Of a stretch of DNA of 64,000 nt, positions 12,207 to 23,610 are shown one piece after another (within the stretch, counting starts at the first letter, position 1; every line of letters begins with the position of its first letter). The notes beneath the pieces are model-generated. The model was given only the letters and a program-made list of their open reading frames with translations. It had not been told where the DNA came from and made no database searches. The stretch comes from Gymnothorax reevesii. Lineage: Eukaryota > Chordata > Actinopteri > Anguilliformes > Muraenidae. Location: NCBI GenBank assembly GCA_029721435.1, contig CM056592.1:37769611-37833610 (forward strand), in the 5' to 3' direction. The translations under genes were made by a program, and so were the position numbers.

Positions 12207-14477
12207 AAACGCCAGAGCCACTGCTGCTTATTTATTTATTACGTTTTTCTTACCATTCAAGGTCATTTGACCAAGAGACCATCATACAATTTATGCCATT
12301 TCAATCTGCTTTATTTGAATGAAACAAAACCTCTCTGTTTTAACCAAATATATACAGTTCTACATTTTACTGGCTCTTAATGCCCGTTAGCTTGCTATGA
12401 TGACATCTATCCCTCGTGAGAAAACTATTCATCACTGCGCGCGTTACACTGTTCTTACACTCGGGAGAAACCGCTCAAGACTGCCCCTCTGCCCCTCTTC
12501 CTTTTCAAACGAGAGCATGGAGGATATTTATCATTACATCTATTTAAAAAAAAAATGAAATAAATAGAATACCCCAGTCAATGGGTAATGAAGTCACAAG
12601 TGAATTCAAGCTTAAATTTTGCTGTCTGAAGTGCAAGGGAAGAGCTTAGTTGAAACAAATTAAACCTACATCACTGCTGGTGGAGATTGATGCTCTTGAA
12701 TGTGTTGGCAGTGTAAAGTCAATGAAGCGCATGTGCTATCTGTTAAACACGAACAGGCTGCTAACAATGGGCTGGACAAGTCAGATTACTCTTCAGTCAT
12801 GGTCTCAAACATCTGAATTAACATCTTCATACTTTCCCCAGTGTGCATTACCAGCACCATATGAAAGCTTGTTTTATTTCCATTGTAATTTTTAATGTCT
12901 GACTGACAATTATACACATTTTTATCAGCTTTCTTTGATGTAAATTGCCTTCGGTTATCAAAATTACTTTTTCATTCCTGTTCCAAAGTACAGAATACGT
13001 GATTATAATTTACAGCCGTGTATATTAATTTCTCCATGGAAATCTATTGTTAAATTATTGTAGGGTCTTACTAGAAGCAGTAGAGATTAGAATCTTGAGA
13101 CTTGAACCACTGTGTGATGGACAAGCAAATGAGGTATGAAACCAGAAGACGCATGAATAATGACCTACCTTAAGGAGTGAGAATGAATGATGGTGACGAG
13201 TGATTGACATGAGTGTGGAACAAAATGTGCCAATATTGTCAAACATAGTTAATATTGGCACCCTTGGCATTCATTATCTAGAGAGGCTATGAAAAAAATC
13301 TGGTTGCTCCTAATCCTCACAATTTTTAAATCAAATTCTTGACAAAGGTCTTACCCATAAAATTCTTACCTCGAAAATAAATATTTCCCCCCTAAACAGT
13401 ACGCACCAGAAGAAAATCTTAAAAGAAAAATCTTATTAAAGTACACCCCTGTGCAGATTAATCGAAACAAGCTGTGAGGCGGGGGTTAAATAAAGGATTT
13501 TCTTTTCTAATTTCAACTGGAGTTTATTCTGAAAAATACTGATTTACGCATATTAATACATAATATGACCTCCTCAGTTTTTAAGACTGAAAAACTGATA
13601 CCAACTGTACTTGCCATGTCCCTGTATGATTTGCTGGTGTGTTTGTGCGCTGCCATCCATCACCCACAACATATCTGAAACCCAACTAACTAACCAGAGA
13701 AACAAAAGACCACAAAAAAAACAGAGAAACACACGATGCAATTCCCATTGATGTAATATCTGCGCATGCGCAATTGTGATGTCACTCACGCAAAAAATAT
13801 TATGAAATTTCTGATACAGTATGATTTTATTCTTCCCCATTGAAAAAAAATGTAAAATACAAAAATACAGTTTTTTTGCTTGAGAACATGAATTGGGCCA
13901 AAAGATTTTTAAAATTGCGGCTTGTTTTGATTAATTTGCACAAGGGCGTACGCTCACCTTCAGATTTTACATGTTTAAGGTCACTGTAATGACTAGGAAA
14001 TTTTAAACTGTTATCCGCAATCACCATTGGAGACATTCTGAAGTTAGCTACATCTGTGGCTCAGAACATCTCCAAAACTACTATCCCACGCCAACGACAA
14101 AACCACAAGATGTTTGGACGGCTAGCGAAAAAAAGGCTCAGTCGTCCCCAATAAACTGTCACCTCCCATTTAGCAGCTTGTGTGTCAATTAGACGTTATG
14201 TCCGCTTTGACGTGGCTTGCGTGTTCCCTGATTCTGGCTGTGTCTCACCTCATTGTTACCCAACCTCAAGTGGGTGTGACGTAATTATACCCCCTCTTTT
14301 GAGTGAGCGAGTTGCTATATGCGCTGTAGCACCAGTTAATGCTAGCTTGTAAAATGTGTGTTTTCAAAGTAAAACGCAATCTTTAACTAGGTTTATGCCA
14401 TCGGAGGCGACGGCTTGGGGTATATCCCTGAACGCCCCCAATCCTCGAGTAGACCCCATACAATATAAAGCCCCTCG
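12207..14477. other. AT-rich non-coding stretch
   Basis: No domain or boundary recognised. Confidence 0.4.
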
Positions 14478-14870
14478 GGTCATGACCTTTCATTTGAACT
14501 TAATTTCAGGTCAATCGGACAAATGGTTCTGAAGATTTGGCCAAAATGTTAATTTTCCATCACAAAGCTCCACCTGGTGGCAAAATATTGAACCATACAG
14601 GTATGCTGTCATCATGTGACACGTTGTGAGGTCATGACCTTGCAGTTGCACATAATTTCATGTCAATTGGACAAATGGTTCCAAAGATATGGCAAAAATG
14701 CTGAATTTTATGTGACAAAGCTCCACCTTGTGTTAAAATTTTGAACCAAACAGGTATAATGTCATCATGGGACACATCCTCAGGTCATGAACTTTCATTT
14801 CCACTTGATTTGTGGTCAATAGGACAAATATTTCCAGTGATTTTTCAGTTTTTGGCCCCTGGTGGCCAAT
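14478..14870 (+). repeat. Diverged tandem repeat, period about 152 bp, nearly 3 units
   Basis: The phrase GGTCATGACCTTTCATTTG or a close variant starts at 14478, 14630 and 14783. Each unit then carries GGTCAAT-GGACAAATGGTT-C and (units 1 and 2) ACAAAGCTCCACCT-GTG plus a closing TTGAACCA-ACAGGTAT. The third unit is cut short in a diverged tail near 14870. The units differ at many positions, so the array is old. Confidence 0.75.
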
Positions 14871-15013
14871 CTAGAAATTGTAAATTGTCCAAAATCGAAT
14901 CAGTTCTTCCTCTTTATGATACTTACTTATATGCAAAACATGAAATTTCTAATTGAAATATTACAGAAGTTATCGCGTTAACACGTAGGATAGCAGCGGC
15001 GGCAGTTGGACCA

Positions 15014-15043
15014 AAAACATAATATATATATATACTGTATATA
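15014..15043. repeat. (TA)n-rich run
   Basis: Alternating TA with a single CTG interruption, immediately before the dispersed repeat that begins near 15058. Confidence 0.7.
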
Positions 15044-15057
15044 TAATGATAAAGATA

Positions 15058-15330
15058 AATGGGGGTGCTCTTCCTTGTTTAGTTAATAGACACAAACTGC
15101 CAAACCTTTCTTCAGGTTTTTCTTCAGGGTTTTCTCAGGATTGGGACCTGTTAATCCACTCTCAGTCCCATCCTCTGCCCAGTTTATTAGGAACAAGCTC
15201 CCAGGCCTTCTACAATAATCATGATTGGGACCGTGTTCCTACTTAGCTTCTCCATCCTGCCATTGGACAGTTCAGCTCTGGTAAAAATGTGCAGTCCGTC
15301 TGGAAGTCACATGGGAAAGCCACTGGCCGG
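15058..15330 (+). repeat. Dispersed repeat, copy 1 (partner at 30112-30372)
   Basis: It shares in order a CTTCCT-GT-TTAGTTAAT start, CCAAACCTTT, TCAGGATT, GGACAGTTCAGCTCTGG and GTCTGGAAGTCA with 30112-30372 in the same orientation. Family unknown. It is not long enough to say whether it codes. Confidence 0.55.
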
Positions 15331-16469
15331 GGATTGGCTGCACTCTCACTGCTCCCCCTGTAACAGCTGAACTGAAATGTGCAGCCTCTTCTGGGTTCTA
15401 TTCCGCCGGATCATAACACATTAAAAACGCTCATGTCCCAGCAATTTTCCAAATGGTAGTGAATAAGACCAAAGTGGAGATCTTTGCCAAGAAACACCAA
15501 AGGGTTTGGCGTAACAAGCCTCGGTGAAAAGCAAGTATATGGCTGGACCATGTTTGCACCAATTAATTTTGAAAAAAGCAATGATCACGGGGGAAACGTT
15601 TACATTTACAGTACTCTTTGCTATTTTCATCGCTCAGTTAGTATAGGGCTGGCACCCGAAGTGCAGCGTTTCAGATAAAAATAAATATAGCTATTTAATG
15701 AAGAGCCCCCTCCTCACTGAGAAGAGCAGATCTTTGTTATTCTAGGGATTTATTACTTCTAAAATCCCGGACAACTGATTAAGAGTCATAGTATAAGGGA
15801 TACCATTATGTGCCAGAAGATATCAAATGAAATCCTGACTCCATCGGCCAGAAAGCTCTAACTGGGACAAAGTTGGGTCTGGATCCATGATATGCATCAA
15901 AATCGACCAGAAAATAATTCACCACCTATGCCAGTCTCATGACAACATTTGGATGGAAAACCTGCCGTAGGAGCTGAAAAGGAAAGTCCATAATATGGAG
16001 CATATGAAACATCCCTTCCCACATTTTTTCCAAACTCACTACACACTACAGGGGAACATTCACAGCTGTTATTTTGGCAAAGGGAGGCAGAGCGAAAGAT
16101 TAAATAAAGGAATCCCATAGTGAAACACACTTTTGAGAAAAATATCTGTTTCATTAAAATACTATTTGCTCAATCACTGTATTTCAATTAGAGGTTATAG
16201 TTCAATTTTTTTTTTTAATTGTCTAGAGGATAAATCAATAAAGGGCATTGATTCGCAAATTTTGTGCATACATACTAATTGTGTGCACATTTTGTACCAA
16301 TATAAGTGGAGGGCACTGTGGGGTAATGTGCCGGAAGGATATTTCTGTCTGGTTTTTGTGAGCCATTATTCAGCAAATCTCTGCAGAATAAGATCATTTT
16401 CAAAAGAGTGAAAATGGAAAAATGGTTAGTCCTTTTTTTTTTGGGCGTGTGTACCATCAACATTGCCAT
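15331..16469. other. Non-coding stretch
   Basis: No gene or repeat recognised. Confidence 0.4.
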
Positions 16470-16515
16470 CCATCCATCCATCCATTTTCTATTTCTTACC
16501 CGGGTCTGGGACCGG
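16470..16515 (-). repeat. SINE tail fragment with (CCAT)n
   Basis: CCATCCATCCATCCATTTTC followed by TATTTCTTACCCGGGTC is the reverse complement of the ATGGATGG tail of the fish SINE family seen elsewhere here. Confidence 0.5.
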
Positions 16516-16582
16516 AATCCAAATCATTCCTCATTGTGCTCTGTATATACTGCGATCTGCACGTGCTCTCACTGGGAAAAAG

Positions 16583-16837
16583 TTCACTGTCCACCAGGTT
16601 TTGGAACAGCTCTTTGACAGTGAACGTGACATAGAGGAGAATGTGTCTGAGACAGAGGATTGTGTTGAGGAGGACCCTGATTTTGAGGCATTCTCATCAG
16701 AGGAGACTGAGAGTGTTGATTCTCTCATTGTCTCCAAATCACCAGCAGACACGTTCCGTTCCAAAAATGGGAAGATAATACGGTCCCTTTCCCCACTTCA
16801 ACAGCAGGGTAGACTTAGCGCTGCTAATATTATTTAA
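16583..16837 (+). pseudogene. piggyBac-type transposase N-terminal fragment
   Basis: In the frame ending at the stop 16835-16837, translation from about 16583 starts FTVHQVLEQLFDSERDIEEN. An acidic, Ser-rich stretch follows, then TFRSKNGKIIRSLSP and QGRLSAANII. The order (Q-VL--L-DSE, acidic low-complexity, then T-RSKNGKI-WS--P and G-R-ANII) is what I remember for the N-terminal region of piggyBac-derived proteins of the PGBD4 kind. There is no start codon in the homologous part; the Met upstream at 16463 lies in the SINE tail. The frame stops before the catalytic domain, and a G-run and a SINE follow. It is clearly different in sequence from the intact piggyBac at 47.5-49.3 kb. I give a dead fragment about even odds against chance plus low-complexity similarity, leaning to a real fragment. 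Confidence 0.55.
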
Positions 16838-16878
16838 AGAAATAGATAAAACGTAAATAAACATGTTTATGAGAGGAA

Positions 16879-16891
16879 GGGGGGGGGGGGG
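16879..16891. repeat. 13-bp G homopolymer
   Basis: Pure G run between the piggyBac fragment and a SINE. Confidence 0.85.
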
Positions 16892-16910
16892 TCACCAACA
16901 TCAATCAATA

Positions 16911-17282
16911 GTGGTTAGCACTACTACCTCACTGCAAGAGGGTCATGGGTTCCAATCCAGCCTGAGGCCTTTCTGTGTAGAGTTTGCATGTTCTCCCCGT
17001 GTTCACGTGGGTTTCATCCGGGTACTCCGGTTTCCCCCACCCATAAAACCATGCATCATAGGATGTATGGCTGCGTGCAAATGTTTGGTGGGGCCGTTGG
17101 CGCATACTGGCAGCCACGCTTCCGTCAGTCTGCCCCTGGGCAGCTGAGGCTACAAAAAGTAGTTTATCACCATCAGAGCGTGAATGTGAGACTGAATGAA
17201 TAATGTATCCATTGTGAAGCGTCTTTGAGTGCCCAGACAAGCGCTATGTAAAATTAATGCATTATTATTATTATTATTATAA
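16911..17282 (+). repeat. tRNA-headed SINE with LINE-like tail and (TTA)n end
   Basis: A-box-like GTGGTTAGCAC is followed by B-box-like GGTTCCAATCC, then GAGTTTGCATGTTCTCCCC. The 3' part has the common tail GTGAAGCGTCTTTGAGTG and AAGCGCTATGTAAA, ending in six TTA units (about 17263-17282). The head matches 3255-3625 but the tail does not, so the two copies represent different subfamilies. Confidence 0.7.
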
Positions 17283-18272
17283 TTAAGATACATTAACTCT
17301 AAAACTGAAAGTTTGACCTGATGGTGGCGTTACAGGAAAGGTCATATCATCACCAAAACCAATAGGATTCATCCTCTTGTGGGCAATAATGTTGTAAGTG
17401 AATTTGAGAAGATTTGTATGAAAACTTTTTAAGATACATAAATTCTAATTTAAAGGTTTGGCCTGATGGTAGCGCTAGAGGACAGGTCAACTCACTGAAA
17501 AATTTCATTATCAAGGGGATATTTATGAATTGAACAAATAAACAAAACAAAAGTGCCTGACACAAAAACTTGGTCAACAATTTTATGTAAATCATTTTCT
17601 GGAGGCAAATATCCCTGGGGTCAAATTGAAATGTAATGCTTTTTTTTTGTTTAATGCCTTGAATAGACAGCCAAAACATTTGAACAAAAAAGGCCTAAAA
17701 CTATTTATAGAGCTTGTAATGGTTTTTTCAGAACACTCTGAAATAAAAGCAAAGGCGTTTGGATTCAAATGCAAAGAAATAAAATTTGAAATTTCTTAGT
17801 GAATCAGAAGGAAACAATGCAGGAAGCAACAATTTCCCAAAAATTTACAAAGAAAGCTAGGCTAACAATAGTCTGCTAAATCTACAAGCGAAGGTTACAA
17901 GCTATGCATAAGCAGTGAACTATACAAAGTCCTTTACCAGACTTTGTACCGTAATGATGCGAGAGTCGAGCATTTGAAGACTTAATTGATTAATGAGGTA
18001 ATTGAGAACAGATGAACAGTGTCGTGCTGATTGGCGTGGGAGCAGGCCGGTCCTCAGAATTCTGGTGATGTGGACCGTTGTGGGTGCGGCATGACAGAAC
18101 TTCAGCTACAAAGTTTGTAGATCAAAAAAAAAGAAAATCTGTTTAATAAACATGTTTTATTGATAGCAGAATATTTGCAAGCTGGACATTACACACAGGC
18201 CCCGTGTCAAATTTTAGATTCTACCATCTGGCCAAAACTACAGTATTAAGTTCCAACCCCCCCTGAAAAAGG
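17283..18272. other. AT-rich non-coding stretch
   Basis: Nothing recognised beyond scattered poly-A/T. Confidence 0.4.
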
Positions 18273-18761
18273 TTTTTTTTTTTTTTTTAAATAAATTTGG
18301 CATCTCCAGTCCCACCCGAATCTGCAATGCCTAATTGGTGAACTATGTACAAGGCTTGCTTGTTTGCGACCCATAGCTGCCAACTCAGGAGAGTGAAGAC
18401 AGTTCACGGCTCTCCTCCGAAGCATGCGTCTGTCAGCCACTGCTTCTTATACAAAAGTACACTCATTGGTTGAATCTTTGCAAGTTCAGAACGAGGGCGG
18501 AGGATACCCGGACATGAATAGGCTTAGAATCTTCCTGACAAGCGCCTGACTGGCCAACAGGAGGCGCTTGAGCAACGAACAAAGCTATTTCTTTTAATTC
18601 CCATTCCCGGCAGTCCCTTTCAAATTTGAAACCATGTAGCAAAATGAAAAAGCTGCCGACCACTGCCAGTTGGTATGACCGGAGCTCCAAGCCGTGACGT
18701 GATTGTCACTTCTGCACTGCTATGCAGTGCCTTAACCGAGTGAGCTATCCGGCAGCCCCCC
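18273..18761 (-). repeat. tRNA-derived SINE, minus strand, with 16-bp A tail
   Basis: On the minus strand the unit starts near 18761 with GGATAGCTCACTCGGTTAAG, a near-perfect Pol III A box, followed by a GGCTTGGAGCTCC B-box-like stretch. A body of about 370 bp follows. It ends in a 16-bp A tail (T 18273-18288 on the plus strand). The family differs from the GTGGTTAGCAC SINEs in this window. Confidence 0.7.
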
Positions 18762-18874
18762 AGAAATAGGTTAAAAAAGGTTGCAGCTTGTATCCCAACA
18801 GCCACCAATCTGTTTTACTAGTACAATTATTGAAATGTCTCTTCATATGGCTACTTATGTATTATCATTCTAAC

Positions 18875-18960
18875 CAGGGCTGGACTGGGACAAATAAACG
18901 GCCCTGGGATTTTCGACCCTGGCGGCCCAACCTGATCGTGGTGTGACGGCCCGCCATATG
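18875..18960 (+). mobile_element. Left end of a hAT-like element
   Basis: It starts CAGGGCTGGACTGGGACAAA and continues ACGGCCCTGG, a terminus familiar from vertebrate hAT-type repeats. The right end is missing; the sequence runs into a SINE fragment. Confidence 0.4.
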
Positions 18961-18989
18961 CGCGCACTACGCTGTTACCAACAGTTAAA

Positions 18990-19097
18990 CAGTCACAGCC
19001 TACATGCCCTGGAACTCCTCACAGAAAGGCCCCAGGCCAGAATCGAACCCACAACTTACTTGCTATGCGGTGGCAGTGCTAATCACTGCACCACCAT
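18990..19097 (-). repeat. SINE head fragment, minus strand
   Basis: On the minus strand: GTGATTAGCACTGCCACC, then B-box-like GGGTTCGATTC, then GGGGCCTTTCTGTGAGGAGT. Same family as 3255-3625. Confidence 0.6.
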
Positions 19098-19514
19098 GAC
19101 AAAGAAGAACTTGTTAATAAATTATTATTATTATTAGTTTTTCACAACTGCTAAAACACTAAACCCTATTCTCTGGATCAAATTCTCAACTGCCTGAATA
19201 CATTTATTGAATCAATCTCTCTTTTGGCAAAACCATAGACTACTTTCCCCTAGGTAGGTGCATTTTGCAAACTCATTCAGTCTTTCTGCAAAACTCTAAA
19301 CACATTCTCATACAATAAAGCACACTGTGCATTTTGATGCACTTTTTCTTTATATTGTCAACTAAACAAGGCAGAAGATGAACACAATTAAAGCAAAATC
19401 GTCACCGTTTTTGACACAAAAACTCAAAATTGGTAACACGTGTGTCTAATGATGTGACAACCGATATAAACCAGTCCAGAGCTGAAACAGGCTAGTTGGA
19501 GTTTCATTTAAACA

Positions 19515-19582
19515 ATGGACAGAAAGCAGAGGCGCAGGGGAGGAGTGGTTTCAATAATCCGGAGATTCAGACAAGAGTTCAG
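19515..19582 (+). pseudogene. Transposase of element A, exon 1 remnant
   Basis: An ATG at 19515 opens a short exon rich in Arg (MDRKQRRRGG) that ends with SIIRRFRQEFR at a CAG|GTATAG splice-donor-like site. In element B the equivalent exon ends SIIRTIRMENR at a donor, so the homology is good. The long Arg/Gly start is much shorter than in B, and I cannot find exon 2 in the 250 bp downstream, so this part is deleted or decayed. Confidence 0.5.
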
Positions 19583-19829
19583 GTATAGTGTAAATGTTCA
19601 TTACTGTAGACTGTACCCAGTACATATCCACAGTTCCGGCAGATGTTTCAGAACACTGGGACAAAGCTTATCGCTGTCCTGTTTGCTTCTAAGTGTACAT
19701 TCAGACACAGTACAATATGACTGCATACATGCTACTATCAGACTCAGTGGCTTTGCAGTGCAAATCATATTCTGTATAGAATCGGCCTGCCTTGCTGTTG
19801 ACTTACAAAACAATCTATTTCTTCATATT

Positions 19830-20190
19830 GAGAATATTTGAATTGGATCCCAATGAAAGGACCCCATGAATATATATTTGTGGATGACGCGGGTTTTGAT
19901 CAAGCGAATTGGAGACGGAGGGGCCAAAACATAATTGGTCAGTGAGCCATTGTTGATGTCCTGGCCAGCATGGTGGCAATGGGAATATTTGTGCTGCTAT
20001 AAGCGACCGTGGGGTTCTCCATCAACATGTCACACTGGGGTCGGAAAACACTCAGCACCTTTTGACTTTTCTTGCGGGTCTTCGGGATGTTTCGGTCGCT
20101 CGGCAAAATGAGCTGAATGACCAATATTCCTATGTCACTATTTGGGACAATGTCCGCTTCCATCGTGCTGCTCACATAAGGGAATGGTTT
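19830..20190 (+). pseudogene. Transposase of element A, catalytic exon, 5' part
   Basis: Translation in shifting frames reads FELDPNER, then EYIFVDDAGFD with the first catalytic Asp, then RRRGQNIIGQ, a stop, AIVDV, and after a shift LLTFLAGLRDVSVARQNEL. The second catalytic Asp follows in YVTIWDNVRFHRAAHIREWF at about 20130-20189. The frame is broken near 19868 (two bases missing relative to B) and by the stop after IIGQ at 19940. Coding sequence stops at the TA where element C is inserted and resumes at 23940. A keeps the Asp that element B has lost. Confidence 0.7.
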
Positions 20191-20435
20191 ACAGTTTTTG
20201 CCAACTGCTTACACCCAAAAAGCAAATGCTCAGACCAAAGCTTCAAAACCAAAACTTCTTGTAGCAAAAGCTAAAACTCAATGTGACAATACCTCAATAC
20301 CTTAAACACATTTTCTGCTTTGCACTTTGCTTGCAATTCTTCACAGTTGTTGCAGAACACACAGTTTCCTACATTAGACACTAAACTCAAAGATGAAATA
20401 CCTTTTTTTCATTGGGAAAACACTTTTACAGTTTA

Positions 20436-23153
20436 CAGTTACAGTCGATTGCAAAAACACAAAAAGCAAATATTAGGCACAATTTTCACAACCTTTACTT
20501 CTGTCCCCAATCGCTTGACTCAGTTTGTAACTACTTTAGATTTCCTGATCATATTAGACTCTGACTTATCCGTCTTTACACTCTGATGTCAGTCACATCA
20601 CCTTGTTGTCAAAACACAACACACAGTTTTCAGGTTTGCACACACTTCTCACATAAAATCTCAAAGCATCAATCCACAACACACAAATATTCAAATCTCT
20701 AAACTTTCAGGTCTGGCGAGCAATTAGCAATCATGGACTGCAGCATAAAAGGAGGCTAGACCGTCTGTTTTTTTTTTTGATGAGCAAAGGAGAACAGAGG
20801 AGACAACAGTCAGAGAAGAGGAGTAAGAATGAGAGGAGGAAGAGGACGAGGAGAAGGAGGAAGATGAAGAGGAGGAAGAGGAGGAGGACAACAAGGAGAA
20901 AGAAGAAGGAGAATCCAAATCTCCAATGAGATTCGTGCTACTATATTAGACCATGTGACCATGGGTTGAGCATGAGGGAGGCGGGCCAGAGGGTCCAGCC
21001 AAACCTCAGCCGCTTCAGTGTCGACCATCATTAGGACGATCAGGATGGAGAACAGGTACGAAATTTATTTTCCTTGTATACTGTAATACAGCATTCAATA
21101 GACTACAGCACTGTTTCCTAAACAGTGTTTTGGGACGCATTTTTTGTGGGTCGCGCTCACATTGTTTTGGGTCCCTTTATTCTTCGTTTCTTACATTTTG
21201 TTATTAATTATTATTATTATTTCAAAACATTAAAGGAAAGAAAAATGATTCCAAGAAAGCAAATATTTCTATGAATTACTGTAAAAAGCAAATGTCATTT
21301 TTGTCCCCCAGGTACTGTAATTTCATGAAAAAAATAAAATAAAAATCCAAGAAATTCCATGAAAACAAATGTGTTCAGTAAAAAGTAGTGAAAATAGCAA
21401 ATCTACAAGCTCAGAACCCAGCGCAAAGTGATTAGTTGTGAGCTTGTAGATCTGCTGTTTTCACTCGTTTGGGTCTTGGGAGAGTGTCTGCAGTAATCCC
21501 ACTTTTGGGTCACGAGCTGAAAAGTTTGGGAACCAGTGGACTACAATGTGCTCACAGTATTTATATTTTTCAGGACTGCCAGAGAACCTCATCGTGGAGG
21601 AAGAGCTTCCAATTGTCACACAGCAACACGAGACAGCCATTGTAGACATGGTCCGTGAAAACAACACGTCACACTAAAACAGTTACAAACAAGGGTCCTG
21701 GCCGACAATACACACAATCAGCATCTCCACAATACATCGCATTCTTGACAGAAATTAAATGACAATGAAGCAAGTGTACAGGGTGCCGTTCCAACGCAAC
21801 ACAGACCGTGTGAAGGCCCTACGTCGAGAGTATGTGCTTGTAAGTCCCATATCACTGACACATGCATGCATTGTACCAGTATACATACTGTAATCTACTG
21901 TAATAGTGTTCCTTTTCTACAGTGTCTCGCTGTAGTATACTGTGTCTCTGTGTCCATAGTGTAACTTGTATTCTCATGTTGTCTGTTTCAGCGCATCCAG
22001 GACTATGACACAGCCAAGGAAATCGATGAAATATATCTTCATAGATGTGGCCGGGTTCAACGTGATAAAGAGGAGGCACCGGGGAAGAAATGTGATTGGC
22101 CAGCGGGCCATAATTGAGGTCCCAGGCCTGCGTGGTGGCAACATCACTATGTGTGCGGCCATGAACCACCATGGCATCATACACAGACATGCCCACCTAG
22201 GGGCATATAACACAGTCCTTCTAGTTGAATTTCTAGATGGCCTATATGATATGTTTGTCCCACCTGATCATGGCATAGATAACCCACAGCGGGTCAACTA
22301 TGTGATCATTTGGAACAGTGTAAGCTTCCACAAGGCTGCCCTGGTGCATGAGTGGTTTCAGGACCACCCACGATTTTCTGTTCTATACCTTCCACCTTAT
22401 TACCCCTTCCTCAATCCCACTGAGCAGTTCTTCTCAGCCTGGAGGTGGAAGGTGTATGAAAGGAACCCACAGAGCCAGGCCCCACTGCTTCGAGCCATGG
22501 AGGAGGCTTGTGGAGATGTGGGCTTTGAGGCCCGTCAGGGCTTCATGCAGCAGTCTAGGCGGTTCTTCCAGCACTGTTTGGACCAGGAGGACATCGCCTG
22601 CGATGTTGATGAGGCCCGCTGGCCAGACATAAACCAGAGGCATGATGCCCAATGATGTTTACGCTTGAATGGTGGTGGTGGGGGGGGGGGTCGTTTAGAC
22701 CCACAGTAAATAAAATGTTTTCTCTGAAAATTTGTGTGCTGTTTTCTGTTTGTCTATGAGAGAAGTGGGCATACACTGGGTCATTTTTTAAAAAGGCCAT
22801 TATTTCATTTACCAGAGTAATTGTCATTCATTCAGTGTGTTCCTTTACTATAATTGTGTTTTCAATTTTGCTCTTCAGTGTTCTGTACATGCTTGGTAGT
22901 GTGCAGCCAAAAGCTTAGTTGGGTTTATTCAATGAATGGTATGTGTGCGTCATGTGAAAATATGGCTGTGTTAACCAAATGAAGACACAAGTTCCATTTT
23001 GTGAACATGTTAAGAGATTTGATGGCAAAGAGTTGTTTTGCAAAGGTTTGCCAGGGTTTAGCGATTTGTGTGTGATGTTTAGAGTTTTGTGTGTGCAGTT
23101 TTGAAAAAAACGTACAGTTTTGAAAAACGTGTTTTAGCAATCGAAAAAAACTG
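20436..23153 (+). mobile_element. Element B, innermost IS630/Tc1-type element with transposase gene
   Basis: TA at 20434-20435 and 23154-23155 brackets the element. The termini (20435-20460 and 23129-23154) match at 21 of 26 positions; both inner ends read TCGATTGC-AAAACAC in their own orientation. The element is about 2.7 kb and carries a three-exon transposase gene (20829-22655). Its subterminal regions are rich in GTTTTGTGTG-type words, as are those of A and C, so the three elements belong to one family. Confidence 0.75.
20829..22655 (+). pseudogene. IS630-like DDE transposase of element B, three exons, inactivated
   Basis: Inferred exons: 20829-21055 (ATG, then MRGGRGRGEGGR and a stop; ends with IIRTIRMENR before CAG|GTACGA); 21574-21839 (after TTTTTCAG, ending YRVPFQRNTDRVKALRREYV before GTAAGT); and 21992-22655 (after TGTTTCAG, ending DAQ and a stop). 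Exon 1 encodes the Arg/Gly-rich leader and the helix-turn-helix start, with an in-frame stop. Exon 2 has at least one frameshift. Exon 3 is open over the whole DDE_3-type catalytic domain: FIDVAGFN (first Asp), RGRNVIGQRA, VIIWNSVSFHKAALVHEWF, and LYLPPYYPFLNPTEQFFSAW with the Glu. The second catalytic Asp, expected before N-V-FH and present in copy A as WDN, is Asn here. By my count the second acid and the Glu are 35 residues apart. The enzyme should be dead by stop, frameshift and active-site change. The family is inferred from motifs; the name within IS630/Tc1/mariner is open. Confidence 0.75.
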
Positions 23154-23161
23154 TAATCCCA

Positions 23162-23610
23162 TGTGTATCTGTTCCAGTCGAGATTGCATTTCGAGTCCCC
23201 GCCTCCTCTCATGACTATAAATGTAGCAGAGATGGGAGAGGGCGTCAGATGGAACCTTGTTTAGACTCAGATCTGCATGGTGAAATCTCAGCTCTTTGTG
23301 CCTTCCGAGTATTTCCTTTGTATGATTCCCGAGTCTTGTATTTTGCTGCGCCCACGTCTCGTCTGCCCCGTGTTTAAGTCTCCCAGTGTGTCCGTCAGTC
23401 TAATAAGGTTCAGTTTTTGTTTTTCTGGTGTAGCCACTCTTGGAGTGAGTGTTTGTTTCCCCCTGCCTTTGGCAGTGTACTTTAGTTTTTCCGTTTGTTC
23501 AGTGCTTGAGCCACGGTGTTATTTATGGTGTGTCTGCCAAATTTCTCCAGGTGTTTTGTGTTCAATAAACACTTCTGGATCCTGCATCTGGTGCTCACCT
23601 GACCTCTTCT
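23162..23610 (+). repeat. LTR-like block (TATA and AATAAA), plus strand
   Basis: Between the right end of B and the right end of C. It contains TATAAAT at 23216-23222 and AATAAA at 23564-23569, followed by CACTTCTGGATCCTGCATCT. This spacing of promoter and poly(A) signal, and the words after AATAAA, resemble fish LTRs. I found no target duplication, so it may be partial. Confidence 0.45.

Noticed and set aside
12122..12380. Two overlapping frames of 66 and 74 codons
   Set aside because: Open only because the 30-bp tandem repeat has a period divisible by three.
18690..18761. Possible tRNA gene on the minus strand
   Set aside because: The A-box and B-box-like words belong to a SINE head with a long body and an A tail; a tRNA fold with a proper acceptor stem is not evident.
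20829..20900. Independent purine-rich simple repeat
   Set aside because: It is the Arg/Gly/Glu-coding leader of the element B transposase, which is low complexity by nature.
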